Source: Neonectria sp. B-13 (taxonomy: Eukaryota > Ascomycota > Sordariomycetes > Hypocreales > Nectriaceae). From it: a stretch of 64,000 nt of DNA. The DNA is taken from the NCBI GenBank assembly GCA_002682825.1, contig NOKP01000026.1:372001-436000 (forward strand), given 5' to 3'. Position 1 is the stretch's first letter. Every line of letters starts with the position of its first letter. A program made the translations under genes and the position numbers. This document shows positions 35,874 through 47,265 of the stretch, piece by piece. The notes beneath the pieces are model-generated. The model was not told where the DNA came from and made no database searches. It worked only from the letters and a program-made list of their open reading frames with translations.

Positions 35874-38800
35874 TTATACCGTCTCGGTGGCCGCCTGTCC
35901 CTGAGGGACGATGACACTAGAGTGGGGAGCGCCGTTGCCGCGCGAGGTGCTGTGCTTGCCCAGCGAGTCGCCCGTGTCCTTGCGCGAGAAGGACGCCCAG
36001 GTCTTGAAGCTGGAGAAGGACATGGTGCGGCCAAACTTGCGGCCTTCCTCGTCGGAGCCGCCTTGGCCCCAGGGTCCGCGCTTGATGGGCGCGTCCTCGA
36101 GTAGGTGGAAGTGGCGCTTGGTCAGCTTCCAGGCCTCGATGCCGGCGACGAAGACGATGGTGAAGCCGACGGACAGCGCCCACTCCCACGTGATGCCCGT
36201 GTGCTTGAAGAACTTGTGGTTGAGGAACGGGATGTACACGACGGGGAACACCGACAGTCCGCCGACGATGACGGACCAGAACAGGAACCGGTTGGAGTAG
36301 ATGTCCTTGAAGAAGGGGAACCGGCTGTCGTCGTCGGGGTTGAGGGCGAACATGGACCGGCGCAGGCTCTTGAACTCCCACGCCGAGACCAGGATCAGCC
36401 ACGTCAGCTCAGCAAAGGTGGCGGCACGCGCCTTGAAGACGGGGATGCAAGCCTCGGAGTAGTTCTGGTTGCACTCCTCGCCGAGGTCGCCGCCGTTGGC
36501 GCCGTAGATGATGATGCAGAAGGTGGCCATGGTGCAGGCGCCCATGATGCAGCCGTAGACGATCATGTCGACGATGATCTGGTTGGTGAAGACGCCACGC
36601 TTCTTGTCTTGCGGCGGCTTGCGCATGACATCCTGACCGGCCTGCTCACGACCGAGGCCGAAGGCGGGGAAGGACGAGGTGGCCATGTTGATCCAGATGA
36701 TCTGCAGCGGCGAGACGGGAAAGACGGAGAAGCCAGTTCGGTCGACGAAGCCGAGGCCGGCGACCAGCAGGATAACCTCGCCGACGTTGGAAGTCAGCAG
36801 GTGCAGGACGAATTTCTGGATGTTGTCGAACATGCGGCGGCCCTCACGGATGGCAGAAACGATGGAGTTGAACTTGTCGTCGGTGAGCACGATCTTGGCT
36901 GCGGACTTGGCCACATCAGAGCCAGAGCCCATAGCGATGCCGACATCAGCGCGAGACAGGGAGGGAGCGTCGTTGACGCCGTCGCCAGTCATGGCCATAA
37001 AGGCGCCACGACGGCGGAGAGCGTCGATCATTCGGGTCTTGGTGTCGGGGGCGCATCGGGCAATAACCAGGGGAAGTTCCTCGAGAGCATCGATCTCGTC
37101 CTCGGTCATGCGGTCGAAGTCGGTGGCCTTCTGGACGATGGACTGAGCGACGTGATCGGGCAGGACAGCAAGGTTCTTGGGGATGATGCCGACCTCCTTG
37201 GCGATGGCCTTGGCGGTCTCGGGGTGGTCGCCAGTAAGCATGTGGACGCGGATACCGGCTTGCGAACATTCGGAGATAGACGCCTTCGTCTCACGGCGGG
37301 GAGGGTCGTAGATTCCAGCAAGACCAAGGAGGGTCAGGTCCTGCTCGACATCGGAACGGAGCTTCTCGTCCTCAACAGGCGAAGAGCCCTGCTTGGCGGT
37401 GAAGCGACCGTTCCAGGGGCGGTAGGCAATTGCGAGGACACGCTGGCCCTGGGAGGCGAGGGCGTTCATCTGGCTGAGCACCTCCTCCTTGAGCTCTCCG
37501 GTAAGGACCTGGCGGTCCTCGCCGGTACCCATGTGGGAGCAGAGATCGAGGACACGCTCAACGGCACCCTTGGTGAAGATCATGCTGTTCTCCGTATCGA
37601 TGATGGAGCCACTGGCAGTCTTCGGGGCATCGTAGATAACGGACATGCGCTTGATGGAGCTGTCGAAGGGGAACTCGGCGGTCTGCTTCCAGCCCTCGCC
37701 CTCGAGGGTCTTCTTGCCGTAGGTGAAGCGGTGGGCAAAGACCTGGAGGGCAACCTCAGTGGGCTCGCCGGTAGTCTGCCACTTCTCGTCCTCGTCGTCG
37801 TATCGCACGGTGGCCAAGTTACAGAGAGCAGTGGAGAGGAGGAAGGCCCGGAGCGCATCAGTCATCTCGCAGTCAACCTCAGGCACGGGAGCCTTGGCTG
37901 GCTTGGTAGGGTTGAGCTTCTCGTCAGGGACGTCGAACTTGAGAACAGCGGCAGAACGCTCGCGGTCGTAGTCGCGGGGAGGCTCCTCCTTCTCAGGCTC
38001 CTGGGAGTCCTGCTTGGAGTAGGTGACCTTGCCCTTGGTAGGGTCGTTGGGGCTCTGCGACTCGCGGACGGTATACAGGTGGGATGAGGGGATCCAGGCC
38101 TTGCGGACAATCATGGCACCTTCGGTAAGAGTGCCGGTCTTGTCGGAGCAGATATTGGTGACGCCGCCGAGGGCCTCGAGGGCGGAGAGGTCACGGACGA
38201 CGACGTTGGCCTTGCGCATGACGGTGACGGCAACAACCATGGTGATGGTCAAAACACTGTTTGAGCTGGTTAGCTATCGAGTAATGTGGTGCTTAGAATT
38301 AAGGGTGGCTTACGCAACAAGGGACTCGGGGATAATGGCGATACCAAGAGAGGTGGCATAGATGATGACCTCGTTTCGCATGTCGAAGTGGTTCACGGCA
38401 AAGACGATAATAGCGAGGATGACAGCGCAGCCAAAAAGGACATAAGCCAGAGCGGAGAGTTTCCTCTGCAGAGGCGTGCCCTCAGTCAGACCAAGGAATT
38501 TACCAATGACATCGTAAATACGCTTGGAAAGGCCGATGACGGGCTGTCTCTTGCCGTACTTGTGCCAGTTCATGGAGCGACCCGCCTTGCGCTGCTTCTT
38601 GGACGTCGAGGCAGCAATCTTGCCGACCTCGGTCTCCATGCCGGTAGCAGTCACGATACCACGACCACGGCCCTTTCGGACGACGGTGGTGGCGTAGGCC
38701 ATGTTGACGCGGTCACCGATGCCAATCTCCTGCTCAGAGGTGACAAGCTTCTCGGTGCCAGGGTCGACGATGTTGTTTTCGGTGATTTTCTCGACAGGGA

Positions 38801-39435
38801 TAGACTCGCCGGTGAGCTGGCCTTCCTCGCAGGCAAGGTTCATGGCTTCGAACAGTCGGAGGTCGGCGGGGACGGTGTCACCCATCTTGAGAAGAATGAT
38901 TTCGCCGGGAACGACCTCGGGGCTATCAGAGTGGTTAGCTATGGGATTGAGATTCAAGGGGACCGAGAAAGAGCTTACTTGGAGATGACCTGAGTCTTTC
39001 CATCGCGAAGAACCATGGCACTGGGGGACGAGAGAGCTCGGAGAGCGTCCATGCGCTTCTCGGCGCGGTACTCTTGCCAGAAACCGATGGTGACATTGAG
39101 GGCAATGACGAATGCTAAGACACCGCCTTCAATGAAGTCCTTAATGCCAAAGCTCAGAGCCATGGCAAAGACAAGAACCTATGGGTCGGCGGTTAGCAAT
39201 TGACCCGGCTGTGTGTTAAAATCGCAGGACTCACAATAATCATGGCGTTAAGAATCTGCTTGGTCATGATGCTGTACCAGGGCACAGTGCCGCCGACGTT
39301 GAGCTCATTCTTTGGGTATTTCAACTGGAGCTCAGCGACCTGGTGCGACGTCAGGCCCTTGTCAATGTCGGTGCCGAGGGCCTGCGCCGTCTCCTCGACA
39401 GTGAGGAGGAAGGGGTGCTTGGGGAAGTCCGCCAT
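35874..39435 (-). CDS. ENA-type P-type ATPase (group IID, Na+/K+ export)
   Basis: Four exons (39435-39235, 39178-38979, 38922-38314, 38256-35874), 1130 aa. The phosphorylation motif SDKTGTLTEG has Asp375. The actuator motif LTGES and the hinge TGDGVNDAPSL are intact. IID landmarks are the N-terminal HPFLLTVEETAQALGTD, GIKDFIEGGVLAFVIALNV and IIPESLVAVLTITM. ENA pumps expel Na+ (and K+) at the plasma membrane and matter most at alkaline pH or high salt, when proton gradients fail. The C-terminus is a cytosolic tail of about 90 residues with Ser- and Arg-rich sequence. The promoter side is an unusually long non-coding region rich in PacC core sites. Which ENA paralogue this is cannot be said. 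Confidence 0.93.
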
Positions 39436-42400
39436 GGCTGCGGTTCGCGGTGTTGACCGGAAGCCAGGGAGGGAGATCGAAGCGGGAGGAGGGGGAAGGG
39501 ATGAATCCCTTTGGTTGTGCCCTTGCTGAAGCTGTTGGTAATGTTTTGCTTGCTTACACGGGGAGGTATGTGTTGGGAAGGTGGAAAAGGATATGTGCCA
39601 AAGTCTACTGAAACGTCATTGACGTGGGGCAACGATGAAATTGAGGCTCGGGGATAATAGAGCGAGCGACTACCAGGTGTCGACAGAAGTATCAACGAGG
39701 TACTGTGTACGGTAATGGTCTTGTATGTTTGATGGTTTACGGGAAGAAGAAGAGACCTTGGCGGAAGGGGATGCGGGGTCCCGAATATATATAGACCTTC
39801 GAATCCGGCATTGCGTTACCAGCAACTCCCCGTCCTGAAGCCAGATGACGGAGCCCACACAGTTTGAAAGGGACCGCGAGTGCTCCGGGGCGGTTTCTTG
39901 GCACGACTCCATCCCGACGGCGACGGCGAGTCAGAGAGAGCCGCTGCGGCCTCTATTTTGCTTATTCTCCACGGCGTGCGACGGCTCATACCAGGGGGCG
40001 AGTCTTGGCCTCTTGGCTCTCTTGTCTATCTAGGGTGGCGGTGGTTGGAGCGGTGGTGGAGGATGAAGGCCGTTCGGGGGTCCCGTGACGTCAAGGGCGA
40101 GGCGAAAGAGTCGGGTTTCTCGGCGTAAGATACCGAAACGCCAACACTATCTGCGGCCTCGGTTGCGGTGGCGCTGCCTTTACAAGGTTCCTGCCTAGCG
40201 AACCTGCGCATTTGTCCGGGACCGGTCTGTGTGGTAGAGCGAGTGAGATAGTCTATGTGGGAGAGAGTAGAGAGAGTGTGTGTGAGAGTGTGAGCGCGCG
40301 TGGATTGTGGTGTGCCCGGTGGGGAGAACGAGTGGGTTCACGCCGCGCTTGGCGCTTGGCGCTGTGAACCAAACATGTAGCGAGCCAACTTGCCAAGCAG
40401 ACGCCGACGGACGCAGAGCTCGCAAAAGCAGCCAAGGCCCGGGTGTAAACCTGTGAGGTCATTGGTGTACCACGGGGGAAATGGCATGGTTGCGGCGAAC
40501 TGGTGCCGCGAGTTATGCCCCCTCCCCCTTGTCGTTGAGCTCCGTCATGGCCATGACCCCCATGGCAATTGGCATCCATCGTTTGGCTCGATTGACGTCG
40601 ATGCTGGACAGCTCCCGGCCCTGTTCTACATTGCCAGCTCCCCATCCCCATGTTCCGTCCCGCGTCTACCGTAGGCAAGCTGACTTCCTCCTCCACATTC
40701 TAGAAGGGAGAAAGTTATCAGGACGCTTCGATACTTTCCCTCTACAACTGAGAAATACCTTGGAAACTTCAGGTAACACATCTTCAATGCCTTGATCCTC
40801 CCATCATCGACACTTGGGTCGGCGCAAGACGGCAAAACCCCAACAAACCAGTTGTTCTGACCGAGAACCCAAACGGATCAAGGTTCATGAACTAACCCAC
40901 CTTGGCGCCAAGAGCCGCATGGCACTTGTTCTTGGTTTCTCACTTGCTCCGGAGCAACCTTCTCCAAGTTTTCCTTGACTGCGGCGACTGGTGACTTGTG
41001 GTGAGAAGTCGGTCGCTTGGCGGCTGCTTGGCGCGTTGCTCTTGGCAGCCGCGGGGCCAATGGAAGCCCAGCAGGTGTCGATGCAAACCCACCCGCAACA
41101 GCAGTTGTCGCTCTGAGAGAGAAAACAGTGGAACCTGCTCGCAGAACAACCAGAACCAGTTTGCCGCCTGCTGCGCGCAATGGTAGGCAGGCCTTGGCAA
41201 CCGCTTGGCGGAGGCTCTTGGCGGGCGAAAACTACGTAATACGTACCCATCCGCGCACGGTTTAGAGTCCTCTTGGCCTGCCGACTAATTGGTTCCCAGT
41301 GGACACTCACGGTCCTTAAGGTTCTGGCTTGGCATTTGCTGGGTAAGCTTATCTTGCCTTTGCAGGGCCAATCACGATGCCCAATCGCGAGCTTGGTCCA
41401 ATCATGGGTTTCTGGGTTGATTGTGGGAGGGGCAGTTACATACCAGGCGCCTTGGCTGTGTTGATGAGCTCGTGTTGTTTTCTTCTTGGAGGGGAGGGAG
41501 GAGGAAAGAAGATTGCGACATTGGATGGTTTGGAAGGAATCTGGGTAAAAATAACCGGGTAAGGTCGGTTTCTATGAAATTAGTTTCTGACGGTTACGCG
41601 GAGGTTTTCTATCTCACGCTTGAAGATCCTTTCAAACGGTTTTCCCATGGGTGGCCATGTGACCTAGTCCAGTACTCCGCCCGCATTTCTCTCGGCATCT
41701 CCGTTCTCACTTGCAAGGTCGATGAATGCGTCTCCGGGTGGCGACAGGGGTTCTCCGCCTCCCCTCCTCTCCCTCCGCCCCCCGTTTCCTCCGTGCTCCG
41801 CGCTCCGCCCACCGCGATTAGTCACGTGCTCCGCCGCGGGACCTCCATCGCCCCACATCCGCGCGCCCGCCCCGCTCCTACGCTGCCCCACTCCCTCCCT
41901 CCTCCTTCCCCCGCGGGAATGGTTCGGGGCTCGGATGTCCGAAGTACAGACACCATCTTGATCTTGTCCAATTGTTTTTCCCATACCAGGCAGAGTGGTA
42001 CAAAAAGAAGCCTTGCTGCACCTCGCACGCAAGTATCGAACCATGGCGGCCGGTAGTCTAAGGCGCTTTCCATTCGTCTTCTCGAAAATGTTGAGGCTAA
42101 ACTCCGTGCCAAGGAATACCTACTCATGCCGTAGTACACTTTGAATCCCACATTACGCGTATCTTTTGGAGCCTTGGCCATACAGGAGCGATCTCATATC
42201 AATTGTGATGTCCGTCGCTGGTTGGTTCACCCACAGGTCCTTGTCACTTGCTGTGTTGCCTGTTTGCCTGTGTTCCATTCGCATCCGACCATCGCCTCCA
42301 AGTCACTTCTTCGCAGCATTCAGACAGACCGAAACGGCCTTCATAACCTTGGGACTAACTACAACAATGCAATGTTCGGGTCAACTCGGGTCAACTCCTA

Positions 42401-44740
42401 TCCGAAACCGATAATTTCCTTTACTCTTTCTACCTAGCTAGGTATCGTACCGTTCATCTCATAACGTAACCACCTGTGGCTGCACCTAATTACCCCATAC
42501 CCCGCCCTCTCCAGCCAAAGAGTCTCCAAGCGGGGAGAAAGCAATCATGGTTAATCCCAACTCTCTTAGCGGCGGAGATTGATAGACATCAAACAAGACC
42601 GAGATCGATCCTCAGACGACCACTCATGCTGAGCCCTTCGCACTCGTCACTTTATCCAGCTATTTTATAGTGGGGTTATTTCGACGCGCCCACCCATCCT
42701 CTGTCAACTCATTGCTCGATTGGGCTCCTTGCTTTGGGATTGACGTCGCGAATGTAACGCAAGTTCCAACCTCCTGTCCTTTTCCCAGGCGGAATAGCTC
42801 TCGCTTGGATTATCAAGGTGCCAAGGGCCACGAGACGACAATCTTACTCCTCCTCGTCGAGACAATAAGATCCATTGCGTCGTTGGACATGAGATCGCTC
42901 TAGGGTAAACTTCCGCCCACCAGTTGGCATTGTCATCCTCCATCCTCTTCATACCCGTGTATCTTGGCCCGTCACGTCCACCCCACTCAGAGATTATCAG
43001 AGATTTCAACCCGCATGCAACAAAACAGCCACTTGACACCCAAACCCTGCCCCATGTCGCCCTTAAAGTTAGGCTTCAACGCAAATCTCCGGGTTTCGAT
43101 GCGTGCGGAGGTACAGGAGTTCACCACGCCGCGTTTGAACCTAACCGTACATCGCATCGTATCTTAATTTTCTTTGCCGTAGTCGCAGCACGGCATCCTC
43201 TGTTAGAGTTCACTCAGTATCGAGAATACAAACCTGTGCATATTCGACTCTGCCCAGTAAGTCAACTTCTCCTCCAGTCGTGGCGAGTTAAAAGGGTCCA
43301 CCGTCTCAGCTCCGCTCCCTCCGATGTCCGTCCCCTTCTCAGACTCCAACTCCTCGTCGCGATCCATTTCCGTCCTCTTTCCGTTGTCCCGGAAAACAAG
43401 TCTCACCTGACCCCACCATGCCGTCGCCTAACAACTATGCAGATCCTTAGAAAAGGCGACCCTTGCCTACACACAAAGCCTGATTCGCGACTTTCTCTCC
43501 CCTAATGCAGGCCAAGACAACAGCAAAAAAGCAATCGCTACCACGAGGGAAGCCCTCCCTCGGAGTGGAGTCTGCCGCACGTTACCGTCTCATTCTCTGA
43601 AACGAAGGCCCAAGAACACAAAAGAAAACATGATGTGATAATTTGATCCTAGGTCGCAGCTCCCAACAGCCGAAATGCCCCGGTATTCGGAAAGAGGCGG
43701 CATAGCATCGCAGAGTATATCTACGGTAGCCTATGAATGCTCATATTCTGCAACCGAGTCTTCTTGGCTCTTGGCCTTGGCCTAACAATGCGACCTCGAA
43801 TTTGAGATGGGAACAAGGCCTCTCCCATGGTGGGTCTCAGACGAGAAGTCTTATCTTGGATCTAGTTTCCCCGCAAGTCCTGCTGGAGCAGCCGTCATTT
43901 TTTGTGTCATCGGTACGAGCTGGTTATGCAGCAACATCTTGGCGACAGTAGGCCCTCTTGGCTTTGTCCAGGGAATGGATGAGGGCGGGCGATGCTTAGC
44001 TTACTGCTCGCCATTGCATCTTGGAAAGAAAAACCACCATTGTTCTCAGCCATACTACTGGAGAGCCTTTCCATTGGTGCCCTTGGCGTTTATTTCATGC
44101 TTTGCTTCACATTGGTCCTCGACTAACATATCCTGTACCTCTGGCATTCTAAACTTGGCGGCAGTATTCCCAACAGAAAGTTCACGAAACAGAAAGTTCA
44201 CGAAACAGAAAGACCCAGAAGGCATCTGCCATAGTGCATGTAAGTTCGCGCAAGTTCGGCTCTGTAAAGTCTCGAGATGCCGGGAGCCTCACTGGCGCCA
44301 AGTTCTCAGAGTGAACCTAGTTACCATGCCACAACGTGGAAACCAGGAAGCACCCGGAGCTAAGGACCTGCCAAGTCGTCTTTCTTGGCTTCAGCTTGGC
44401 TGTAATGGATCACAAGAGACGCCGAGTGGGGTGGCTTGTTAATTTGAGTACAGTCCATCAGGTACTGATTATTTATCTTAACAATGATCAGTATTTCCTC
44501 CCTGGATATTTTCCTTACTCCCTCGCCTAAGCAGACAACTTTCGTGTTACCAATGAATTACGCGATTGATACTAAACTCGATGGCCTGAAAGGCTGATCG
44601 AAACGTAATTTATGTCTTGTTAAACTGGATGGTGGTGATGGGATGGCTGAACTTGGCCGGAATTATCTCACACCTGAGGAAAGTGAATTTTATCTCCCGT
44701 AGACAAGACGGGGCTAGACGATCTAGTGGCATTATGAACT
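39436..44740. other. 5.3 kb non-coding region upstream of the ENA-type ATPase
   Basis: Open frames of up to about 210 codons exist (for example 41421-42056 and 42924-43505) but show no domain, no splice logic and no protein-like composition. The first 400 bp is the likely ATPase leader and promoter, with atatatata at 39785. A GA/GT microsatellite-like run lies at 40258-40299. Its main feature is the dense GCCAAG cluster. Confidence 0.6.
39757..44657. promoter_or_regulatory. Dense cluster of GCCAAG/CTTGGC (PacC core) sites
   Basis: I count 36 copies on both strands, first bases at 39757, 39897, 40004, 40012, 40348, 40355, 40392, 40431, 40901, 40907, 41016, 41027, 41041, 41193, 41204, 41217, 41272, 41328, 41451, 42108, 42173, 42820, 42963, 43511, 43763, 43770, 43776, 43938, 43957, 44082, 44154, 44297, 44370, 44384, 44395 and 44652. 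Chance would give two or three in equal-base sequence. The pair at 40901-40912 forms a perfect palindrome CTTGGCGCCAAG. GCCARG is the known PacC target. Whether all are bound is unknown. Confidence 0.5.
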
Positions 44741-46464
44741 TTAGACCACAGCCTTTGTGTCAACTTTGCTAACCCCCTTCTCGGAAACAACCTCCTGGGA
44801 CGAAGAATCTTCCCGCACAGCCTCTAAAATCCCTGGGCCTTCGAACTTTGCAGAAATCTCCTCCAGACTTAGTCCCTTAGTTTCGACAAAAGTGAAGTAA
44901 GCAATTACAAGGAAGACGAGATTCCAGGATGCGTTGATGAGATAGAACTTCCAGCCCAGATCAGCCATCGCGTAGGCCATGCAGAAGGATGCCAACAGAC
45001 TATAGAAACCATTAGCATCATAACGGCGAGGGTGATAGAGAACGTACCCGAATCCAGAATCGAGCATGCGGAAGATGGCGACTCCGGTGGCTCGGAGCTT
45101 ATACTGCGAAACCTCTGTTGGATACAGGCTTGTCATGGGCGTGATAGAAAACGCATAGAATCCCTGGAAGAGGAAGATAACAGCAATGGTGCCGTATATA
45201 CCACTTTCGTTCGTGCTCTCTCCATAACCTAGCACAGGGAAGTCAATATCAAGATTGAATTATGAGAACACAAGCAGACTGACGCTTTATCAAACCACCA
45301 ATGATGTACAGAGTCGCAGACATGCCGCCAACTCCGATAAAGGTTTGCATCCGACGGCCGAGGATATCAACCATGAAGCTACCAAAAACGGCAATAGCAA
45401 ACGACCAGCAGTTAATGATGACTTGAATCTGGGTTTGCTTGACAGTGTCTGTGATACCAGCTTGGTCAAGAATCTTAGCAAGGTAAAAGCTGCAATGGCC
45501 GGTTAGCAATGCTGGATAGAACGAAAACAGACGGGAAGCCGTACGAGATGATGAAATTTCCAAACATGTTGATCATCGGACCAAAAGTGCAGAGAATTGC
45601 CAGTCTCTTTCGGTTCGCTGGCGTGGAGACAATCTCTCGCCATGGGTTCCTAGGATACTCCTGCTCCTCCCTCATCATGACAGTTTTGATATCACGCAAA
45701 GTCTCCCAGCCCTGCTCAACGTTCTCCACGCCCTTCCCCTGCATGATGACAAGGACCTCATGCGCTTCGTCGTCGCGCCTGTTGGCGATGAGCCAGCGCG
45801 GAGATTCCGGAACAAAAGGTACAAGGATGACAGCGAGGAGACTAGGTACAAACTGCAGCAGAGAAGGAAGCCGCCAGGACCAGGTGCTTTCGATGTTCTG
45901 GCTTCCGTAGTTGACGATGGCCGAGGCGAGACTCCCGACATAGAAGCAGGAGAAAAAAAGACCCAAGATTCGCCCACGCTTGTGTGCCGGGAGCAATTCA
46001 CCGAGGAGCGTTGGAGCAGCTCCGTTACTGATGGCGGAGCCCATGCCGACTATGATGCGTGCGATGATAAACATTTCAATGTTCTGAGCCGCCGCTTGAA
46101 GGATGATGCCCACTGTGGTGATGATAGATGCCACGACAATGGCACGTCGGCGACCGAAGTAGTCCGGAATCGGCTGCATGAGAAATGCGCCCACAATACC
46201 GCCCATCCATGATGCAGCGTTGTTAAGTCCCACAAGCGCGGTGGTGAGATGAAAGTATTCCGAGTAAGAGGGAAGGATGAGAAGACCGTTCATGACAGAC
46301 GCGTCATAGCCGAGTGTCTGGCAATGTCAGTAACAACCAAGTAACTAAGTGAGCATTTGACTTACGGCCGAGTTAACAATGGCCACGGCGAGGAGCAGGG
46401 GAGACAGCACCCGCAGGTTGCCAGATACCAATTTTGAAACGTGCTTACGCTCGAAGGGAGCCAT
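44741..46464 (-). CDS. MFS sugar-porter family transporter
   Basis: Five exons (46464-46366, 46317-45545, 45489-45284, 45228-45048, 44999-44741), 505 aa. Sugar-porter landmarks are the GYDASVMNG opening of helix 1, DYFGRRRAI between helices 2 and 3, VPESPRWLIANRR after helix 6, DILGRRMQT after helix 8 and FVETKGLSLEEIS at the end. Twelve membrane helices fit. Introns restore the family sequence, for example GLIKRYGESTNESGIYGT across intron 3 and DSGFGLLASF across intron 4. It would import a hexose, disaccharide or related polyol or acid at the plasma membrane. It is divergent from the DUF1479 gene, with an array of inverted 10-bp repeats between them, so co-regulation is likely. Confidence 0.92.
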
Positions 46465-46630
46465 CGTGGAGGATTCTTGTGGGACGTGTGAGAACAGAGC
46501 CTGAGTCGTCGAGCGGCCTGCATAATCAAATCCACTTCATGCATGCTTCGCAGCCATTTCTTATAACAAAATGATTTGTGTGAGAAGTTGTGATTTGTGA
46601 TGCGCTAGGATTGATTGGCGGCCGTCTTCG

Positions 46631-46650
46631 TTCGGGCGAGCTCGGGCGAG
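46631..46650 (-). promoter_or_regulatory. Two CTCGGGCGAG repeats, left array
   Basis: TTCGGGCGAG then CTCGGGCGAG, 167 bp upstream of the MFS start codon. This is the reverse complement of the right array unit. Likely a regulator-binding site. Confidence 0.55.
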
Positions 46651-47013
46651 TCTATCTCAGATCCGCCGTGATGGGTTAGAGGGAACGTCTTATCGCGCCT
46701 AGCATATGCTTGGTTACCACTAGTCTTTCCAGCATGAGCACCATTCCTGGGGTAGACTAGGCGATTTATGGAGTTTGTAGTTGGCCAGAGCCCCCGCGGG
46801 GCCCCAGGATCGGGGAGGCCATGGATGTTGACTTGGTGATGTAAAGGGTCCGACGCATCGGATCAGAGAACTGACAGGTGATACTTGCTGCAAAGAGAGC
46901 CATAGAAGCTCGCTATTAGAAGACGAGCTTGTCATATTACAGCATAAGCCAATTGGCGAACGCAATGCAGAAGAACAACGTCGCGATAAGGATGCTATGC
47001 TACCTACCGAAAA

Positions 47014-47053
47014 CTCGCCCGAGCTCGCCCGAGCTCGCCCGAGCTCGCCCGAG
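47014..47053 (+). promoter_or_regulatory. Four perfect CTCGCCCGAG repeats, right array
   Basis: Four exact 10-bp units in a row, 213 bp upstream of the DUF1479 start codon. Each unit has CTCG/CGAG half-sites, and each junction forms CGAGCTCG, a perfect palindrome. Confidence 0.6.
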
Positions 47054-47265
47054 TCCCTTCTTGAACTACCGGTTTCTCAACCGCCGGCGGCCAAACCAAT
47101 CGCCACAGCCTCGGGAACTGCTTGAAAACCCGAGCTATTATCAAAGCCTAGAACCTGATAAGATACTTAAGCGAGGCTTGCGCGTCAACTCGGGACAAAG
47201 CTGCCGTCCTGCATCAACAGATCCAAACCACCTCATTCCCTGAACAGTATCTTTCCATCGTCGCT

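Larger units (their letters stand above)
46465..47265. other. Divergent promoter of MFS and DUF1479 genes
   Basis: 800 bp between the two start codons. It carries two opposite arrays of a 10-bp repeat, described separately. No gene seen. Confidence 0.6.

Noticed and set aside
36105..38087. A very long open frame (660 codons) on the plus strand
   Set aside because: It is antisense to the ENA-type ATPase exon 4, low in complexity (Gly, Asp, Val), and an effect of the GC-rich codon use of the true gene.
42010..42090. tRNA-like words: GGCGGCCGGTAGTCTAAGGCGC resembles an A box, and TATCGAACC looks like part of a T arm
   Set aside because: The two words lie in the wrong order and on opposite strands, and no acceptor, anticodon or T stem forms.
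41421..43505. Plus-strand open frames of about 200 codons (41421-42056 and 42924-43505)
   Set aside because: No domain, no signal peptide, no introns, no protein-like composition, and both sit in the motif-rich non-coding region.
47014..47053. CRISPR-like array of short repeats
   Set aside because: The units are 10 bp and directly adjacent with no spacers, and this is a fungal genome.
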